From Tomocerus qinae (taxonomy: Eukaryota; Arthropoda; Collembola; Entomobryomorpha; Tomoceridae): a stretch of DNA of 64,000 nucleotides. The translations under genes were made by a program, and so were the position numbers. The stretch is taken from the NCBI GenBank assembly GCA_020055645.1, contig CM034547.1, forward strand, positions 17,764,513 to 17,828,512. The letters are read 5' to 3'. The notes under the pieces were generated by a model. It was not told the DNA's origin. It saw only the letters and a program-made list of their open reading frames with translations, and made no database searches. Below, in pieces: positions 14,514-28,876 of the stretch. Every line of letters begins with the position of its first letter. Within the stretch, counting starts at the first letter, position 1.

Positions 14514-15570
14514 TGAAGTGAAATTCCTAGTTTGTGTATTGCATACTGATTTCGCTTTAGAATTTCATTTTATAGGAAGTACTCATTGTTAGTACCGAAA
14601 CCACAGTAAAAGATTATTTTAATGTACATTTTCTTTGTTTGAATATACAAACCAACCGAGCTCTGGTATTTACATGACATGTAAGTAAACTAACAACAAG
14701 TAAATGTCGTACTGTTGCGTACGTACACGGTGAATGGCGATATAATTTTATTTATTCAGTACATTTTCAAAAATTAAAATTCCAAGCACAACCACACCTC
14801 TTCAATATTTCACAAGGCCTCTAATGTAATTTTGGTAGGTGTTCCAACATTAGAGACCTTGTACATGTACTTGTATCAATCCAAAAGGCTTCATTGTGTT
14901 TTGTTGAGACAATTTTATTTATTCGAAGCACACACACGTTTGACCATGATTATACCTTGTGTTCATTCACATCGGTCTGACAAATAATGCAGTGTCCTGG
15001 AGTGTATGCCATTTTACCAGTACTCTTGTCTAGGGACATGCAGTAAATCCCCTCTGCACAAGACAAATATTTCAGGAAACCTCTCTAGCGGACAATCTTT
15101 CACATATTTTTCATGCAATATCTCTAAAATGGCGCCTACAGCAGCATCTACAGATAGTCCTAATCGAGGTCGATTTCTCGGCTACTTTAAGCTTGACAAT
15201 TCAAACAAAGCAATACAAAATTATTTTCTGTAAGAATTCTTAACGTCTTTATGAATAGTTAGCAGAAGGAAAAAACCTACAGCAAGCCGTAACAGAAGCT
15301 CGCCTGATTAAAGGTTAACGTGTACACATTTTGGTAGACAAAAAGTACTCGCACGTAGCACAAAACCGAGCGTACGGATTTTGATCAAACTTTCAGAATT
15401 GGGTCTTTATATATGTAGCTATGACATATTAAAAATTCAGACATTGATATTATAGGGAAACGAAGCTATATTATTTGAAACCTACGGCAAGCCGTAACAG
15501 AAGCTCGCCTGAGTGAAGGGGACCGTACAGTTTTAGTAGAATAATAGAAATAGGTTTATTTTCATTTCTA

Positions 15571-16310
15571 TTGGTTAATATTGAGTATCAAAATCAAAAT
15601 GTATGAATGTTGACCATCAAAGTCAACAGAAAACCAAAGCAGATAAACATTGACTATGAAAATCAACAGAAAATCAAAATTGATTAATGTTGACTATGAA
15701 AATCAACAGAAAATCAAAATTGATTAATGTTGACTGAAAATCAACAGAAAATCAAAATATATAATTGTTGACTATGAAAATCAACAGAAAATCAAAATTG
15801 ATTAATGTTGACTATGAAAATCAACAGAAAATCAAAATAGGTAATTGCTGACTATGAAAATCAACAGAAAATCAAAATTGATTAATGTTGACTATGAAAA
15901 TCAACAGAAAATCAAAATTGATTAATATTGACTATGAAAATCAACAGAAAATCAAAATAGGTAATTGCTGACTATGAAAATCAACAGAAAATCAAAATTG
16001 ATTAATGTTGACTATGAAAATAAACAGAAAATCAAAATTGATTAATGTTGACTATGAAAATCAACAGAAAATCAAAATAGGTAATTGCTGACTATGAAAA
16101 TCAACAGAAAATCAAAATTGATTAATGTTGACTATGAAAATCAACAGAAAATCAAAATAGGTAATTGCTGACTATGAAAATCAACAGAAAATCAAAATTG
16201 ATTAATGTTGACTATGAAAATCAACAGAAAATCAAAATTGATTAATGTTGACTATGAAAATCAACAGAAAATCAAAATTGATTAATGTTGGCTATCATAA
16301 TGAAAAGAAA
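15571..16310. repeat. 40-bp minisatellite array 1, about 18 copies
   Basis: Head-to-tail copies of a 40-bp unit containing ttgactatgaaaatcaacag followed by aaaatcaaaattgattaatg. Two subtypes alternate: the common one (tgattaatgttgac) and a variant (aggtaattgctgac) that recurs near 15837, 15957, 16077 and 16157, giving a higher-order period of 120 or 80 bp. Copies at both edges are more diverged than central ones. Each unit contains the short inverted pair gttga and tcaac. Confidence 0.92.
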
Positions 16311-16676
16311 TTCGAAAAATATAAATTTAACTATCTATTTGCATATAAATGCGAAATAGATTTATTTCCGTCCTATAATAGGTATTTTCCAGTTTTATTT
16401 ACTTTATTATAAAATCTTAAATTTGGTCGAAGCGGCATTTAATATTCTGTACTATCCCGCTAACAATCCATAGGAAGCACATTTGAACTTTTAATGTCCA
16501 TTTAATGTCACATTTTCATTTTGACTATCAAAATGAAGACAAAGTGAGCGCGCGTCATCTCAGCAACCTGTGGACCAATGTGGCCCATTTTCAATAGGCT
16601 TTGTCACAGGTCCATAGGCAATGTTTTTGCCAAGTTTAGTTGAAATCCATCAATGTCTTCAAAAGTTATCGTGTAA

Positions 16677-16702
16677 ACGGACGGACGGACGGACGGACGG
16701 AC
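16677..16702. repeat. (ACGG)n microsatellite
   Basis: About six ACGG units inside the first right-end block, preceded by the conserved gttatcgtgtaaacgg. This is the GTCC-type microsatellite known from DINE-1 and pearl-type elements. Confidence 0.85.
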
Positions 16703-16737
16703 TGTGCGATTCTATAAGCTGCCTTATCAGGCGAGCT

Positions 16738-17395
16738 AAAAATCAACAAAAAATCAAAATTGATTAATGTTGACTATGAAAATCAACAGAAAATCAAAAT
16801 TGATTAATGTTGACCATAAAAATCAACAGAAAATCAAAATTGATTAATGTTGACTATGAAAATCAACAGAAAATCAAAATTGATTAATGTTGACTATGAA
16901 AATCAACAGAAAATCAAAATTGATTAATGTTGACTATGAAAATCAACAGAAAATCAAAGTTAATTAATGTTGACTATGAAAATTAACAGAAAATCAAAAT
17001 TGATTAATTGTGAATATGAAAATTAACAGAAAATCAAAATTGATTAATTGTGAATATGAAAATTAACAGAAAATCAAAATTGATTAATTGTGAATATGAA
17101 AATTAACAGAAAATCAAAATTGATTAATTTTGAATATGAAAATCAGCAGAAAATCAAAATTGATAAATGTTGACTATGAAAATCAACAGAAAATCAAAAT
17201 TGATTAATATTGACTATCAAAATCAATACAAATCAAAATATATTAATAACGACTATCAAGATCAATGCATAAGAAAATATATTAATATTGACTATCAAAG
17301 TCAATACATAATGAAAATATATTAATATTGACAATAAAAGTCAATACATAATGAAAATATATTAATATTGACTGTTAAAATCAAGACAAACTTGA
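16738..17395. repeat. 40-bp minisatellite array 2, about 16 copies
   Basis: The same 40-bp unit resumes directly after the first right-end block (tcaggcgagctaaaaatcaac), with no spacer. A local subtype with ttgtgaatatgaaaattaac is amplified over about 16960-17130. The last four copies, from about 17217, diverge to tattaatattgactatcaa. The aggtaattgctgac subtype of array 1 is missing here, so the two arrays have evolved separately since duplication. Confidence 0.92.
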
Positions 17396-17705
17396 AACAG
17401 ATTCGTTATTTTACTTTTAAAGGTAATTTTCCGGTTTTGTTATTTTACTATATAATTTCAGTTTTAGTAGAAGCGGCATGATATAGTTTATACTATCCCG
17501 CTAACAATCTATAGGAAACGGTATTACAATTTTCAATGCCCATTTTTCACTTTAACTATCAAAATGAAGACAAAGTGAGCGCGCGGTATCTTAGCAACCT
17601 ATGGACCGATTTACCCCAAAATCAATAGGGATCGTCAGTGGTCCATAGGCATTGTTTTTGCCAAGTTTGGTCTATATCCGTCATTGCTTTCGAAAGTTAT
17701 CGTGG

Positions 17706-17731
17706 GTACGGACGGACGGACGGACGGACAG
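17706..17731. repeat. (ACGG)n microsatellite, second copy
   Basis: About six ACGG units at the equivalent place in the second right-end block, after gttatcgtgggtacgg. Together with 16677-16702 it shows that the two blocks are copies of each other. Confidence 0.85.
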
Positions 17732-17771
17732 ACTGTGCGGTTCTATAAGCTCGCTTACTCAGGCGAGCTAA

Positions 17772-20700
17772 AAATAGGGTTTAAAATTGATAATACGACA
17801 ATAGAACTTTTAACATTATTCATAATATAAAATATAGTTCTTCAACGTATTCCATTCCTGAATTTCCTGGTTAATAAGGCTAGCATACCAGGCGGAGATC
17901 CGGAAACGGAAAGATTTCCTGTACTTTATCTTTATGTCCCACAAGGTTTAGCAAGACAGTGCAAATATTAGTACGCTATTACCATTATTCATGCACATGC
18001 ACGAATCGTCGTGGGTTTGTTGGGACTGTCATAAGCCTGAGGGGGAGATATGACTATTGGGATGAAACTTCTAAAATGTAGTCACATTTAGAGGGTCAAC
18101 TAAATTCATCACGATACAAAATATTTGAAACAAGATACAAGGAATCGCTTAGATGTTATGTTACATTCGCAAAGCAATGCTATTACTGCTATTATGGGTA
18201 CAAACTGTATATTCATCATAGGATATTTGCACAATTAGCTTCTTGATAAAGTAGTGAATAAATTAAATCTGGCACTAAATGAAGACCATAAAATTCATTT
18301 GAGTCATCACAAAATCCTTCTAACAACATCACAGATCAAACTGTAATTACTTAATTAAAATATGGTAACTACCTAGTATTTCTCAAAAGATCATTTCTTC
18401 GAACATGATTATGTTGGGTACACACCTACACAGAAACTTTGCTTGAAAGTTTTCTCTTGTGAAAGTTTGACAGCCGTAGATGGGTTGGAATTAGTAGACT
18501 TTAGAATTAATTAGTATAGGTATCTATTTAAATAAATGACTGTAGGTGTGTTTTGGTGATTACCCGGAACATCGCAAGTGGTTTCTACGTTGCGGTAGTT
18601 TTGAATGTAACTTATAGAATACAGAAGTAACTTTGGGTTGAATTCCTAACAAACCACCGACCTGACTTTTCGTAAATAACGATGACACAAAAACATTTCA
18701 AAACCCAGCCTACCAAAACCACCTTTTGGTGTTAAATTATCTAGGTAGTGTCTCGTGGCTTTTCTATCTAATGATGTTCACATACGGAAGTTCTACCTAT
18801 GATTATTGTCCAACCATATCTAAATCTGGGATTGCTAGACCTGTTTAAACCTATGCACATTGTATAATAATGATATCATGGCGTACTGGCAGTACTCTTT
18901 ACCACTAATGAATTAGCTAAACGATTGTAGGTTTATGTAGCAATAAATATGTTCTTATTTAGAAAAACTATTTCCTCGATTAAACATTTAAATACCGGAT
19001 AATCGCTAAAAGGATCTACCAAAATCCTGTACAACTGCCATAAAATCAATTGAGTCGGAACGTTTTCACTTCTTCTACAGATATAAAGTCACATAGTAAT
19101 AACAAATGACATTGTGGGTAGACTAGGTCCTTTTGACTTGACTTGCCACAGACACTCAGCTAAATAATCTAATACTTACCAAATACTATTTCTTACATCT
19201 TTGGCTTCAAATGTGCTTAGAAGTATCATTGATCGAAGTGATTCTACATTAGGCAGCTTTAATGTAATGAAAGGATTGCGAAAATGAAATCATGATCTAT
19301 TGAGATTCCGTTGCAGTGCTACATACTATACCTAACGAACCAGCCATGCCATAAGTAAATAATCTACAGTTAGATTCAATTTACATTGCAAATGTAGTTT
19401 CTCCTATTCTGAACAAGTTGTGTTGCCTACTTATTCAATGTTCTGCGATTAGCACACAGTTTAGCATATGCCAGTGCAAAATTTATTCTTCACTGAATTT
19501 CACCATTATTACAGAACATTTTAGCTGTATCATTTACATGTTTACTACCTACAACTTAACCTCGTTATGTGTTAATGCAGTTTTATTTCCAGTACAAATT
19601 AAGATACATAGAAGCCAAGGATTTCCACGCTACCCTGGTACTCTATTTTTTTCCTTTGAGCTATAAAATAAAATAAATAAAGCTGAGCAACTACGCTAAA
19701 AATAGCAGTATTTTTAGTGCGGTAGTCATTATGACATCGAGTGGATGCCTCAAAATATTTGCACAAGAAGATGAGTCTGTATTTATCACAATAAGGACTT
19801 GTTGGTAGGTACCAAGCCTGCGAGGCAGACATTAGCACACACGTATTGTATGTGCCCTGCATACGATATTCGTACCCACTCTGTGTTAAAACGACATAAG
19901 TACTACTTCAATTAATTTTACAAGCATTAGAAATTTTCCAGTGTTAGAAATGTGGGATCTGTAATTGACTGTGTGCTAAAAAGCTTGAAACGGTTAAAAA
20001 GATAGTGCCGAGTGTGGTATGGGCTACAAGAAAACATCTAGATCTATGTAGTGAAATAGAGTGGCTGTACCAACAATTAAAGTAATGGGAATGCAGAAAA
20101 AATGGTATATCCCGCTGGTTTTGTGAGTGAGGATCGTAGCCCAGCTGTACTAATTGTAAGTAAGTGGATGAGCGAACATGAATACCACTTTAGGGAAATG
20201 AAAAGTGTACTGCACCATTGATGATGTTTCTGCATTATTATGTATTAGGTGCCCTGTAGAAATCTTTTGCTTGCGCTGCCGTAGTTTTATCACCAATTTT
20301 CTGCAGGCGGCTGTTTACTTACAACTTCAGTTAGATACGCAACACACAAATATCTACCAAAATATGTTATGGTTATACACTACAACTTTCCCTTCCTTTA
20401 CGCTCTGCCGGCAGCTTTCTTCTCTCTATTGCCGTGCTTTCCCTTTTATGTGTGCAGTGTGTGCTATGTTTATTTAACTTTCTCCTTATTACTCGGGCAA
20501 ATCAAAGCATAAAATTCTCTCAACTTCCCACAACGTTATTTACCAACAACAGACAAACTTTTCACATATACAGCAATACAAAATAATATATTAAGTCCTA
20601 TCTGTGCTTCAAATTCCTCTACTCTACTCTATTACTCCGTGTAAAACTGTTGATGTTGACTTTACTCGATCTACAACCTTGTAAATTAGCATTACATGTA

Positions 20701-23700
20701 ATATAAATTGCGCCGAGGGGATGGTTTACTAAAATAATATTCACCCATAAGCTAGTCCAGTCTTCACATTACACTATTGTAGATACTAACCCTGCAAAAT
20801 TTAGATACTTACATAATCCATACCCATATATTATTTAATGCCAATTTTTATGGCCTGCTCAATTGACCATAATGTCAGGCCTTGCCACTATACAAAAGTT
20901 TTGTAATGCTATTGCCGTTGACATTCAAGACATACTTGCTTCCAAATGAAATGTGATACGACCTGTGACGACCTAGGAGGAGCAGATTTACTCTAGATAT
21001 GGACAGTGTCCATTTTTCCACTAAATTGTGAAGATAGGGATTGGGCGTATTAATGATAATCGTATGTATCATATAATTACTTAGGGACTTCATCATTTTA
21101 AATATGTAATTGATAGCAAGACAGCGGCTCAATTTTTTCTCCTATCATTTTGCCTATGGATCAAAATTCTGTGGAATAAAAATTATTTTTTAACCAGCTG
21201 CTCTTTCTAGGTCCAGGAGGGCCAGCAGTTTCAAGTGTGGAAAAAATTTTAGTTACTTCCTATTAGACTAAAAAATACGGTTTTGAAATATGCTATGACT
21301 TTTATAGGTCGAAATTGTAACATTTATCGATTTTCGTTTACACCAAGAAAAGATGATTGGTCGATTTCTCGATGAAATTTCGAAAAAATAGGAACAGATA
21401 GTCTGTCATATATATGGAGCGAAAAAGCTTTCTAAAACAAGTTAATACACAAAATACTTTAGCTTTAACCTGAAACATAAAACAAACAAAACTTTTTGAG
21501 CCTGAAAATCGAAGAAATATACTTCGGATTCCCAAGAGGTTTTCATTGCAAAAAAGGTTAAGGCATCACCTTCCTTTGTTGTGTAGATTATTTGCAAAAT
21601 ATACTGTTACATAGACGTATAGATAACATCAGTTGTCTGAAAATGTTTACAGTCGAAATATATAACATCACTTTGCATGTAAGTCGTCTATACGTCCTGG
21701 AGCACTAAAAATACAAAACAATGAGGTTCCTACTTTAAGATTAAGACTGTTTGTTTCATTCATTCAATTTTTAGTAGATGTATTCTTTGAGTGCACATAC
21801 ACTTGTTATATACTATACCTAATTTTCCTGTTTTATCAAACAGACAAGTACAGTAAGTGTATATGTATGTAGTACATATACATGTTACATATTATTACTA
21901 TGTGTATATGTAATTTAGCTGGTTGTGAGAACAGAGAAAGCTAACGCTCGTCGGCAAGTAACAGAACTTCAGAAGTGCTACAAAATTTACGATGCCTCAC
22001 GACTACAGTGATAAGACTATTTCTGAATTTTCACTATAGCGTGTAGAATGCACTTACTGCCTGGAATCCAACATTTATTTCCCTCCCCGCAGACCATTTG
22101 CCATATCTTCATTCCAGATCCAATTCATCCAAGATGCATGGGCTACATAACAGATTTCAACTTCTAAGTAGTATGACTAAGACGATAAACTTCAGACAGA
22201 AATGAAATGAATTGAGAGTCCTACACAGACACCTAGTTCAAGAATTCTTAGTCCACGAATGATTACATATCTCCACATTTACATCGTAACATATAGTAGT
22301 AGTAGTATGGCAAGTAATAAGAATGTCCGCCTGTATTTGTATTGTGAGAGTAGTCCCTACAGTGAAAGTAACTTTAGGACAACTGCAAGGAAGGACGGAT
22401 GTTAAAAGTAACCTATGTTCCACTTCAGTACAATTTTGCTACATTTTACTGTTTTTCACAAAACTAGGTCATACTATGTGCAAGTCAAATATAGGACAAT
22501 CGTGGAACTCAAAAGCCACACGGCTATCAAAATCCAGTAGTGAGAGGTCTGAAGGGAAATGTTTCATTTTATTTCATCAATAAACTCAACCGACGAATAG
22601 ATACCATACTTAGAAATACAGAGTTGGGAGAGCCTTTTCTAATGTAGTGTTCTCGCGTTTGGAGTTTCGCAGAACTAGTAAATTGAATAAAGAGATGTAG
22701 AATGCAATTCCATCAAACAAAATGACGACAGTAAACATATTTCCCAGAAGGTCACATCTCACCATCCTAAAGTTTGACCTTACTCTGAGTTTCTAAATAT
22801 ATTATAATCGTTCCTTCTTTATGAAATGGCACATACCAACACCAACTCAGATTGTACCTACCAGCTAAATATTCCCAGCGTGTCAAGTCATAGCAAATTT
22901 TTTAATTACATTCCAAAGTGTTGCAGTGGTCTTTCCGATATTATTATGGCACTTTCTCTTCACTACGTGTTTCTACATTTACAACCGAGTAGAGATTATT
23001 TTTACAGCGAACAAGCCAGGTAATAATATGAACGCAATTCAGACCCTTAATGTCCATGTTGTTTGCTGTCCCACCCCCACCCCTTGGGTCCCACCATCAA
23101 CTAGTTAAGATATGCTTGACAGTGACACACTACTCAAATGTCTTTCCACGCTCCTCACTAATGTACTTTTGCGTGGGTTGAGGTTATTGATAATGCCCAT
23201 ATACGTGAAAACATACCATGTAGACCACAATCTAACATCGTCTTAGACTTGGAGCAAATGGTCACAAAAAGTATTAAAAAGTGTTAGTGCAGTTAGCAAA
23301 TTAAATATTCAGGACAAACAGAATTTAATATTATTTTAGGTAGTTACGTAGTGAAAGTATAAGTGCATTGTAACTTGGAATGGAAATAAATAAGGAAAGA
23401 ATACGAAGCGTTGTCCCGGACTAAAAAATTAAATTTCACCAAGCAATCGCTCATACCCAGGTGCATTTTATATCTGCAGTCCTAAAAAACATAATAATGA
23501 ATAAGCTCATACATCATACCACCATAGAAAAACTTTAGGAAAGTAACCTTTTCTTTTGTAGCTCCGACTTAAGAAAGATGCATGTGCATTGTAAATTATC
23601 TAGCTCAAAATATTAGTACGCAGATATGATATAGTGTACAAGTTCAGAATCGCCTTATGGAGCATACTACTATGCACAATATACTAAACTGCTAGTTAAT

Positions 23701-26700
23701 TTCAAAATCGATTCCAGTCAACCAGATAATATATAGGTAGTTCTCATGCACAAAATTTCAATTCTCCGATATTAATGAAGCAGCAACATTCTTCTATTGC
23801 CCACATGGTCAAACAGCTGCAAAAACATTACTATGGAGCAGCCTTCATAGAAATATAGCAATTAATTGGGTGTAAGAAAATGATTATGAATGGAAATATG
23901 TAATTTACTGTGTACAAATATGCTGCTGACAACAATGTAGATATCTATCACTTCAGTGAAGTAAATAGGATATTGTATTAACTTTAATGAGTTTTTACTT
24001 TTTTGAGAATTTCTATTTAGGTAAAGGAAATCTAGAGGCGTTAGTGGTCTAAGCAAGGAAACTAATTAAAAATTACGAGCTAGGTCACGGCTACATGACC
24101 ATATTGATATCAATTTGATACATACATTTCTTAGATAAAAATGTCAGGAAAATGGCAAACTGTTGTATATTTATTATGTTGGATACGTTGTCTTTAGAAA
24201 TACATAGGACATTATTCATGGAACTGCGTGGGTAGATAGCTGCTTCCGGGTTATTGCCTAGTATAGAGTATTATATATTCATAGCATACTTTGTAAACCA
24301 AAGTTACCTGAGCCTTGTATCTATGCTTGCACATGTATAACAAAAAGTGAAATTCAATTGTCTGTCTAGCTATCCAGAAGCCTACCCACGTAGGTCGGTT
24401 TGTATCCCAACAATAAAGTGCTCATAGAATGTGAAGCGTATTCTGCTCACATCACAGCTTTTGTTGATCTCTTTTCGTAGATCAGTCAGCTTGTATTCCG
24501 GATCCTGACTCTCTACGAGACCTGTGACATGGGACTATTGTTTTAAACATGTATGAAAGAGTCATGGTGAGTCCTGCTACTAGAATCCGAATGTCGGTAC
24601 ACTCGTGGATGTTAGAATCCCGGGCAGCTAAACGATTTTTGTGTTTGTACAATATTTCAACTCTACTCAAGGCATTTTGCTCATTGTCTAGAAGTTCTAG
24701 AAGTCTCCCTCCTCTCCTTTTCTTTATTACAAGCTGAGAATTTAGTAGTACGTACATACAACTCCCAAATTGTACGTACACTCAAGATTCAAGACTGAAT
24801 TCAACTCCAGTGCACTTTATTTGATTCACTCTGGCTGTGATAAGTGCAGTTGAAAAGTGAGAACGAGCTATCCGTCCTTTTGTTGCGGTGCGGTAGTACG
24901 AGACTAGACTAACACTCAAATATATGAGTTTACTTCATATACATACATATACTTCCTAAGTTCCTACTACTGAGCCAACATTTATTTTACAAATAGATTC
25001 TCACAAGAAATGGGCTCACGGAGTTATGGTTATGATGTTGTCACTTGTCAGTTTGTCTACGTTCAAACTTCAGAAAATTGGTTTTCTTTCCTCAAAAATT
25101 CCATCCAGTTTTCTTCTCCTATAAACATTTTTCTTATATCATCTAATGCTTCTGATCGTTAAGAGCTTCAATAACACAAACACTCATTTTAACATGTCAT
25201 CTGACCTAATTATTTATGCGGATCTAAAAAATCTAAGCGCTCAAATTATCACTATCACCAACCTTTTCAATACATGCTACACTACTGAAAGTTTTACTAC
25301 TATCGTAAGTACACTATAAAATTGTTAAGGTGCTTGCTGGTCGATACAAGTAAAACTAAAAAACAATTAGCGAATAGCAGACAAGCAAAGTTTTCTGAGC
25401 TACTTATTGGATTAACACTAAAAGTCCATGCTCGTGTTTGTAGAGATAGCTGCTTATACTACCTAAGCTATAATTTGCTGCCTGTGCAATTTTAAAACAA
25501 TTCCCTTTTGCTTATCACCGCATTTACAGTGTTCACAAAGTTATTTGTGATAAAAATCATTCTTGAGTGATTTAGAATACTTTATGACAATAGGCTACAA
25601 AAACGTTATGTTTATATGTGGTAATGTTTTTACGTGCAGCGCGTTAATTTATAGAGCGGAAATGTTGAGCTGAGAGCTGAGGGTAATATAATCACCAAAT
25701 AAAGCTGAGTAACCTTTAACAATTATGTCAAGCTGACATGCTAAGCTAACTGGGGCAGTGCAGCAATAAATATCAGACCTAAACGATATATACACATCAG
25801 TGCAGTTAGTGAAAACTTCCAACTGATGGACATTCTTACAAGTTGATCGTGAGTTACTGCTGCTGAAATTCTGACATTAGAAATTCTGTATTCTGTTCTC
25901 TAATTGTGGTAAGTACACTGTAAATATCTGTATAACTATATATGTATGTGTCTTATCTATCTGCACCTGTATCTGTATGAATGAAAATTTGCTCAGTTTT
26001 AGGTGATTCATAAGATTTAGCACCAATGTACCATGCATAGCCTTATGACTAAGATATACTATGGTTATTATTCAGTCTGATTGGTGGTAAATGTACATGC
26101 TTGAACTGACATGATGAGTTCTACATGGTTTAATTAATAGACGATTTAGACGAACCACACCTCGAGAATCAAACCCATAATAACTGTAGAAACATAAGAG
26201 TATGAGAATATCAGAGATAACAATGAATGCTTGACTTAAGCCTGTAGATTTTACGCAGAAAATTATGAGAGTACTTTCCTCATTGGAAGCAAAAACAAAA
26301 AGACTAGTAATCCATAGCACTCTAATAAACAAAACTAAATTGCAATGAATCATTAAATAAATGAACTAAGTCAAACTTCTGAAGATAAACATCGTGCATC
26401 ACGAGATGTTTTGTCATTCTGCCCTGCAGCGACAGAAAAATTTAGCAGCGATGAGTATTTTAAAAGACCTTCGAAGAGGATAAAAACTTTCTATCTTCAA
26501 CTAAGCGAGACTTTCTTCTTGCCTCTCTTAGCAGTTTTTATAGCAAAAGTACTAGATCTCGACAGTCGCCAATACAAATCATTGTGCGTTGTGCTGCTAT
26601 TAAAGAATTCGCAATAAATATTTTTTCTATGCTTCTATTGTAAATTGTAATTACAGTTGACTTGCGAAAATAAGACAATTATTTTCACGCATATATAATG

Positions 26701-28876
26701 CACCAACCTAAACAACCTTAACTCTATGAAAGTCACAGAAGCAGACATTCATTAATTAAGCAAGGCCTGACAAATGATGTATGTACGTATGTACAATTTA
26801 CGTTTATCATCGTATTCCCCATTCGATCAAAAGAGAAAGAGTTTGTGCAACTCAGCACAGAAATTAAAAGTATAAATATTGTACAGTACAATTTAAACTT
26901 TATAGCATTTTTGTTTCAACTCTTTCTCACATTTCTCTTTCTTTCTCAGTCTTACTCCTACTTGATGAAATTTATATCCCTGGATTTATTATTTAAATTA
27001 TTTTAAACAGTTACTAATAATGTTAGGGGTAAATTAATAAACCTATCGGAAAACGGTCTCATTGGCAAATATATTATCATCACATTAAAAACAATTGGTT
27101 TAGAATATTACAATACATGTTTTGCTTTAGCATAGAATCTGGCCCACACCACCGTTTATTACTGGAGATACAATTCCACACAGTATAGTATAGTATCTGT
27201 GCAAGGTTATAATCTTGATTTATGGCTGCATTTAAGTAACTTTATTCACTATATTCACTATGAACAGCCTACTGCCTCACCTCAACACAAAAGTGAGATA
27301 CTAAGGTTGCATTGTCAAATGCAATATTTCACCTTTTGGAGGGCAAATGTACATCAGTACCTGTCCTGCTTTTTGGCTGAAATGCAAAATTAAAAAACTT
27401 TCTTTCTACTCTCATACTAAAGTATGGATATTAGTTAAATTAGATTGTTCTACTGTATACAATGTGCAAACAATACGCAATTAGTAGCGTGATGAACAAA
27501 ATATTCAGTGAAGTATAGCAAAGTAGCTGTCTCTGTCTCAGAGCTCATAATTTGGTTTTGAAAACACAAAAGGATCAAGTTTCTTTAAGAATGCACTTAC
27601 AAATGATATATTGCCCTTGTTATCATTCAAAAGTGAAATATGAGCATGTGGAAAGTTATTCGCATGCATAGGTAGATCTGTAAGAAATATAAAACGTAAC
27701 GTACAACAGTTCTGCTTGCGATGCTAATACTTTTACAAAAGAGTAGTTAGTATAGTAGGGGCCTAAGAATAATACCAGCACGTAGAATATTAGAACAAGT
27801 AGAATAAAGTTATGGGCTAATAATAATAGTGAGAGTCAAAATCTCCTCTAAATGAAACCAGAGATCTTATTCTGACATTGTGACCTGAAGTTTCGTTGTT
27901 AAATATCTACTAAGTATCTATATATAGGAAAGATAGGAGAACGTAAGAAAGGAAAAAGAAAGAGAAGAGTCAATTTTGCTAAGAAAATAGTCGCTAAATA
28001 AGTTAGTGCATTGTTAGTGGAATTGAACGTGAGAGCTTTTTATTTGTCGTCCTAGTCATTTTGTTCTTATCCCTGCCTATTGTAAAGAATGTAACTATTT
28101 GTTCGTCTGATGCTCAACTTTCTTTGGTCTGTCATAGGCATTCGATATCTATAGAGCGTACCTAAGTACTCTTATTTTATCAATATTTGGTTATAGGTAG
28201 GTTATACTTATAAAAGTGCTTGCCCACGTACATACACGACTCTGTATATGGAGTACGCACTGAAAATTAGAGTGAGTCAGTGGTGAATTCCTATTGTCTC
28301 AAAGTCTCAACTGTCTAGTTAACCAAAACTAGAAGAAAATTACAAGAGACTAGTGAAAGCCGTCTATTATACGCGAGCTGAGCAAAAGAGAATTAATGGT
28401 AGTGAGTGAAGAGCAGGGACAATGACCATGGAGGAGAAAGCTGGTAGGTAAGTGCTACTTACAGGAAATTAGTTGGAAGATATTTATTCAGAAATTGCTT
28501 CGGTTCGGCATTAGGACTTTCTGGTTTACCTTTGACCGAGATGGCAGACAATAGTAGATAGTTATGTAGCCCCCTTCTTAGTATTAAGTGTAGCACTAGG
28601 TATACCTTAATGAACCTATAGACATGGGTACAATAATACCTTGTGCTTATCTATTATTAGTATTATTAGGCGGTAGCGCATATAGAAGAAAGCAGCATTA
28701 GCATTGTAATGTAGTTGTTCCGTAATTTATGTAGGCTGTGATAGTGAAGTACGTAGAATTTCGGCACAGATATTCAAGAGCAAATCGATGGTGAATGCAA
28801 AGTTGGGGAATAGAAGGGGAAAAGTCTTAAAAAATTCAAGAGAGCATTTGAAAGTTAAAGAAGGAAGGATGCTTAC
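17772..28876. other. Gene-poor stretch, possibly an intron of the receptor-like gene
   Basis: Over 11 kb without a gene I can support. The receptor-like exon that ends at 28877 on the minus strand must splice to exons at lower coordinates, so part or all of this stretch may be its first coding intron. I looked on the minus strand for the motifs expected next in GPR158-type proteins (the DCGGG-like motif after the first cache strand, the cysteine-rich repeat and seven membrane segments) and found nothing convincing. A minus-strand frame at 24482-24781 has a charged, protein-like composition but no match. Confidence 0.35.

Larger units (their letters stand above)
15274..17771. mobile_element. 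Composite Helentron-like (DINE/HINE/pearl-type) repeat
   Basis: A 2.5-kb composite. At the left, a 34-bp segment ending in AGCTCGCCTGA occurs twice (15274-15307 and 15479-15512). At the right, its inverse TCAGGCGAGCT occurs twice (16727-16737 and 17759-17769), each time just after an (ACGG)n tract and a conserved block of about 240 bases (roughly 16500-16740 and 17540-17770). Between them lie two arrays of a 40-bp minisatellite. The order is left end, left end, array, right block, array, right block, so one unit has been duplicated in tandem. Subterminal inverted repeats, a central minisatellite, a GTCC/ACGG microsatellite and a 3' hairpin (AGCTCGC...GCGAGCT at 17749-17769) are traits known for non-autonomous Helentrons such as DINE-1, HINE and bivalve pearl elements. 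No transposase or Rep/helicase is encoded. Family placement is inference from structure. Confidence 0.6.
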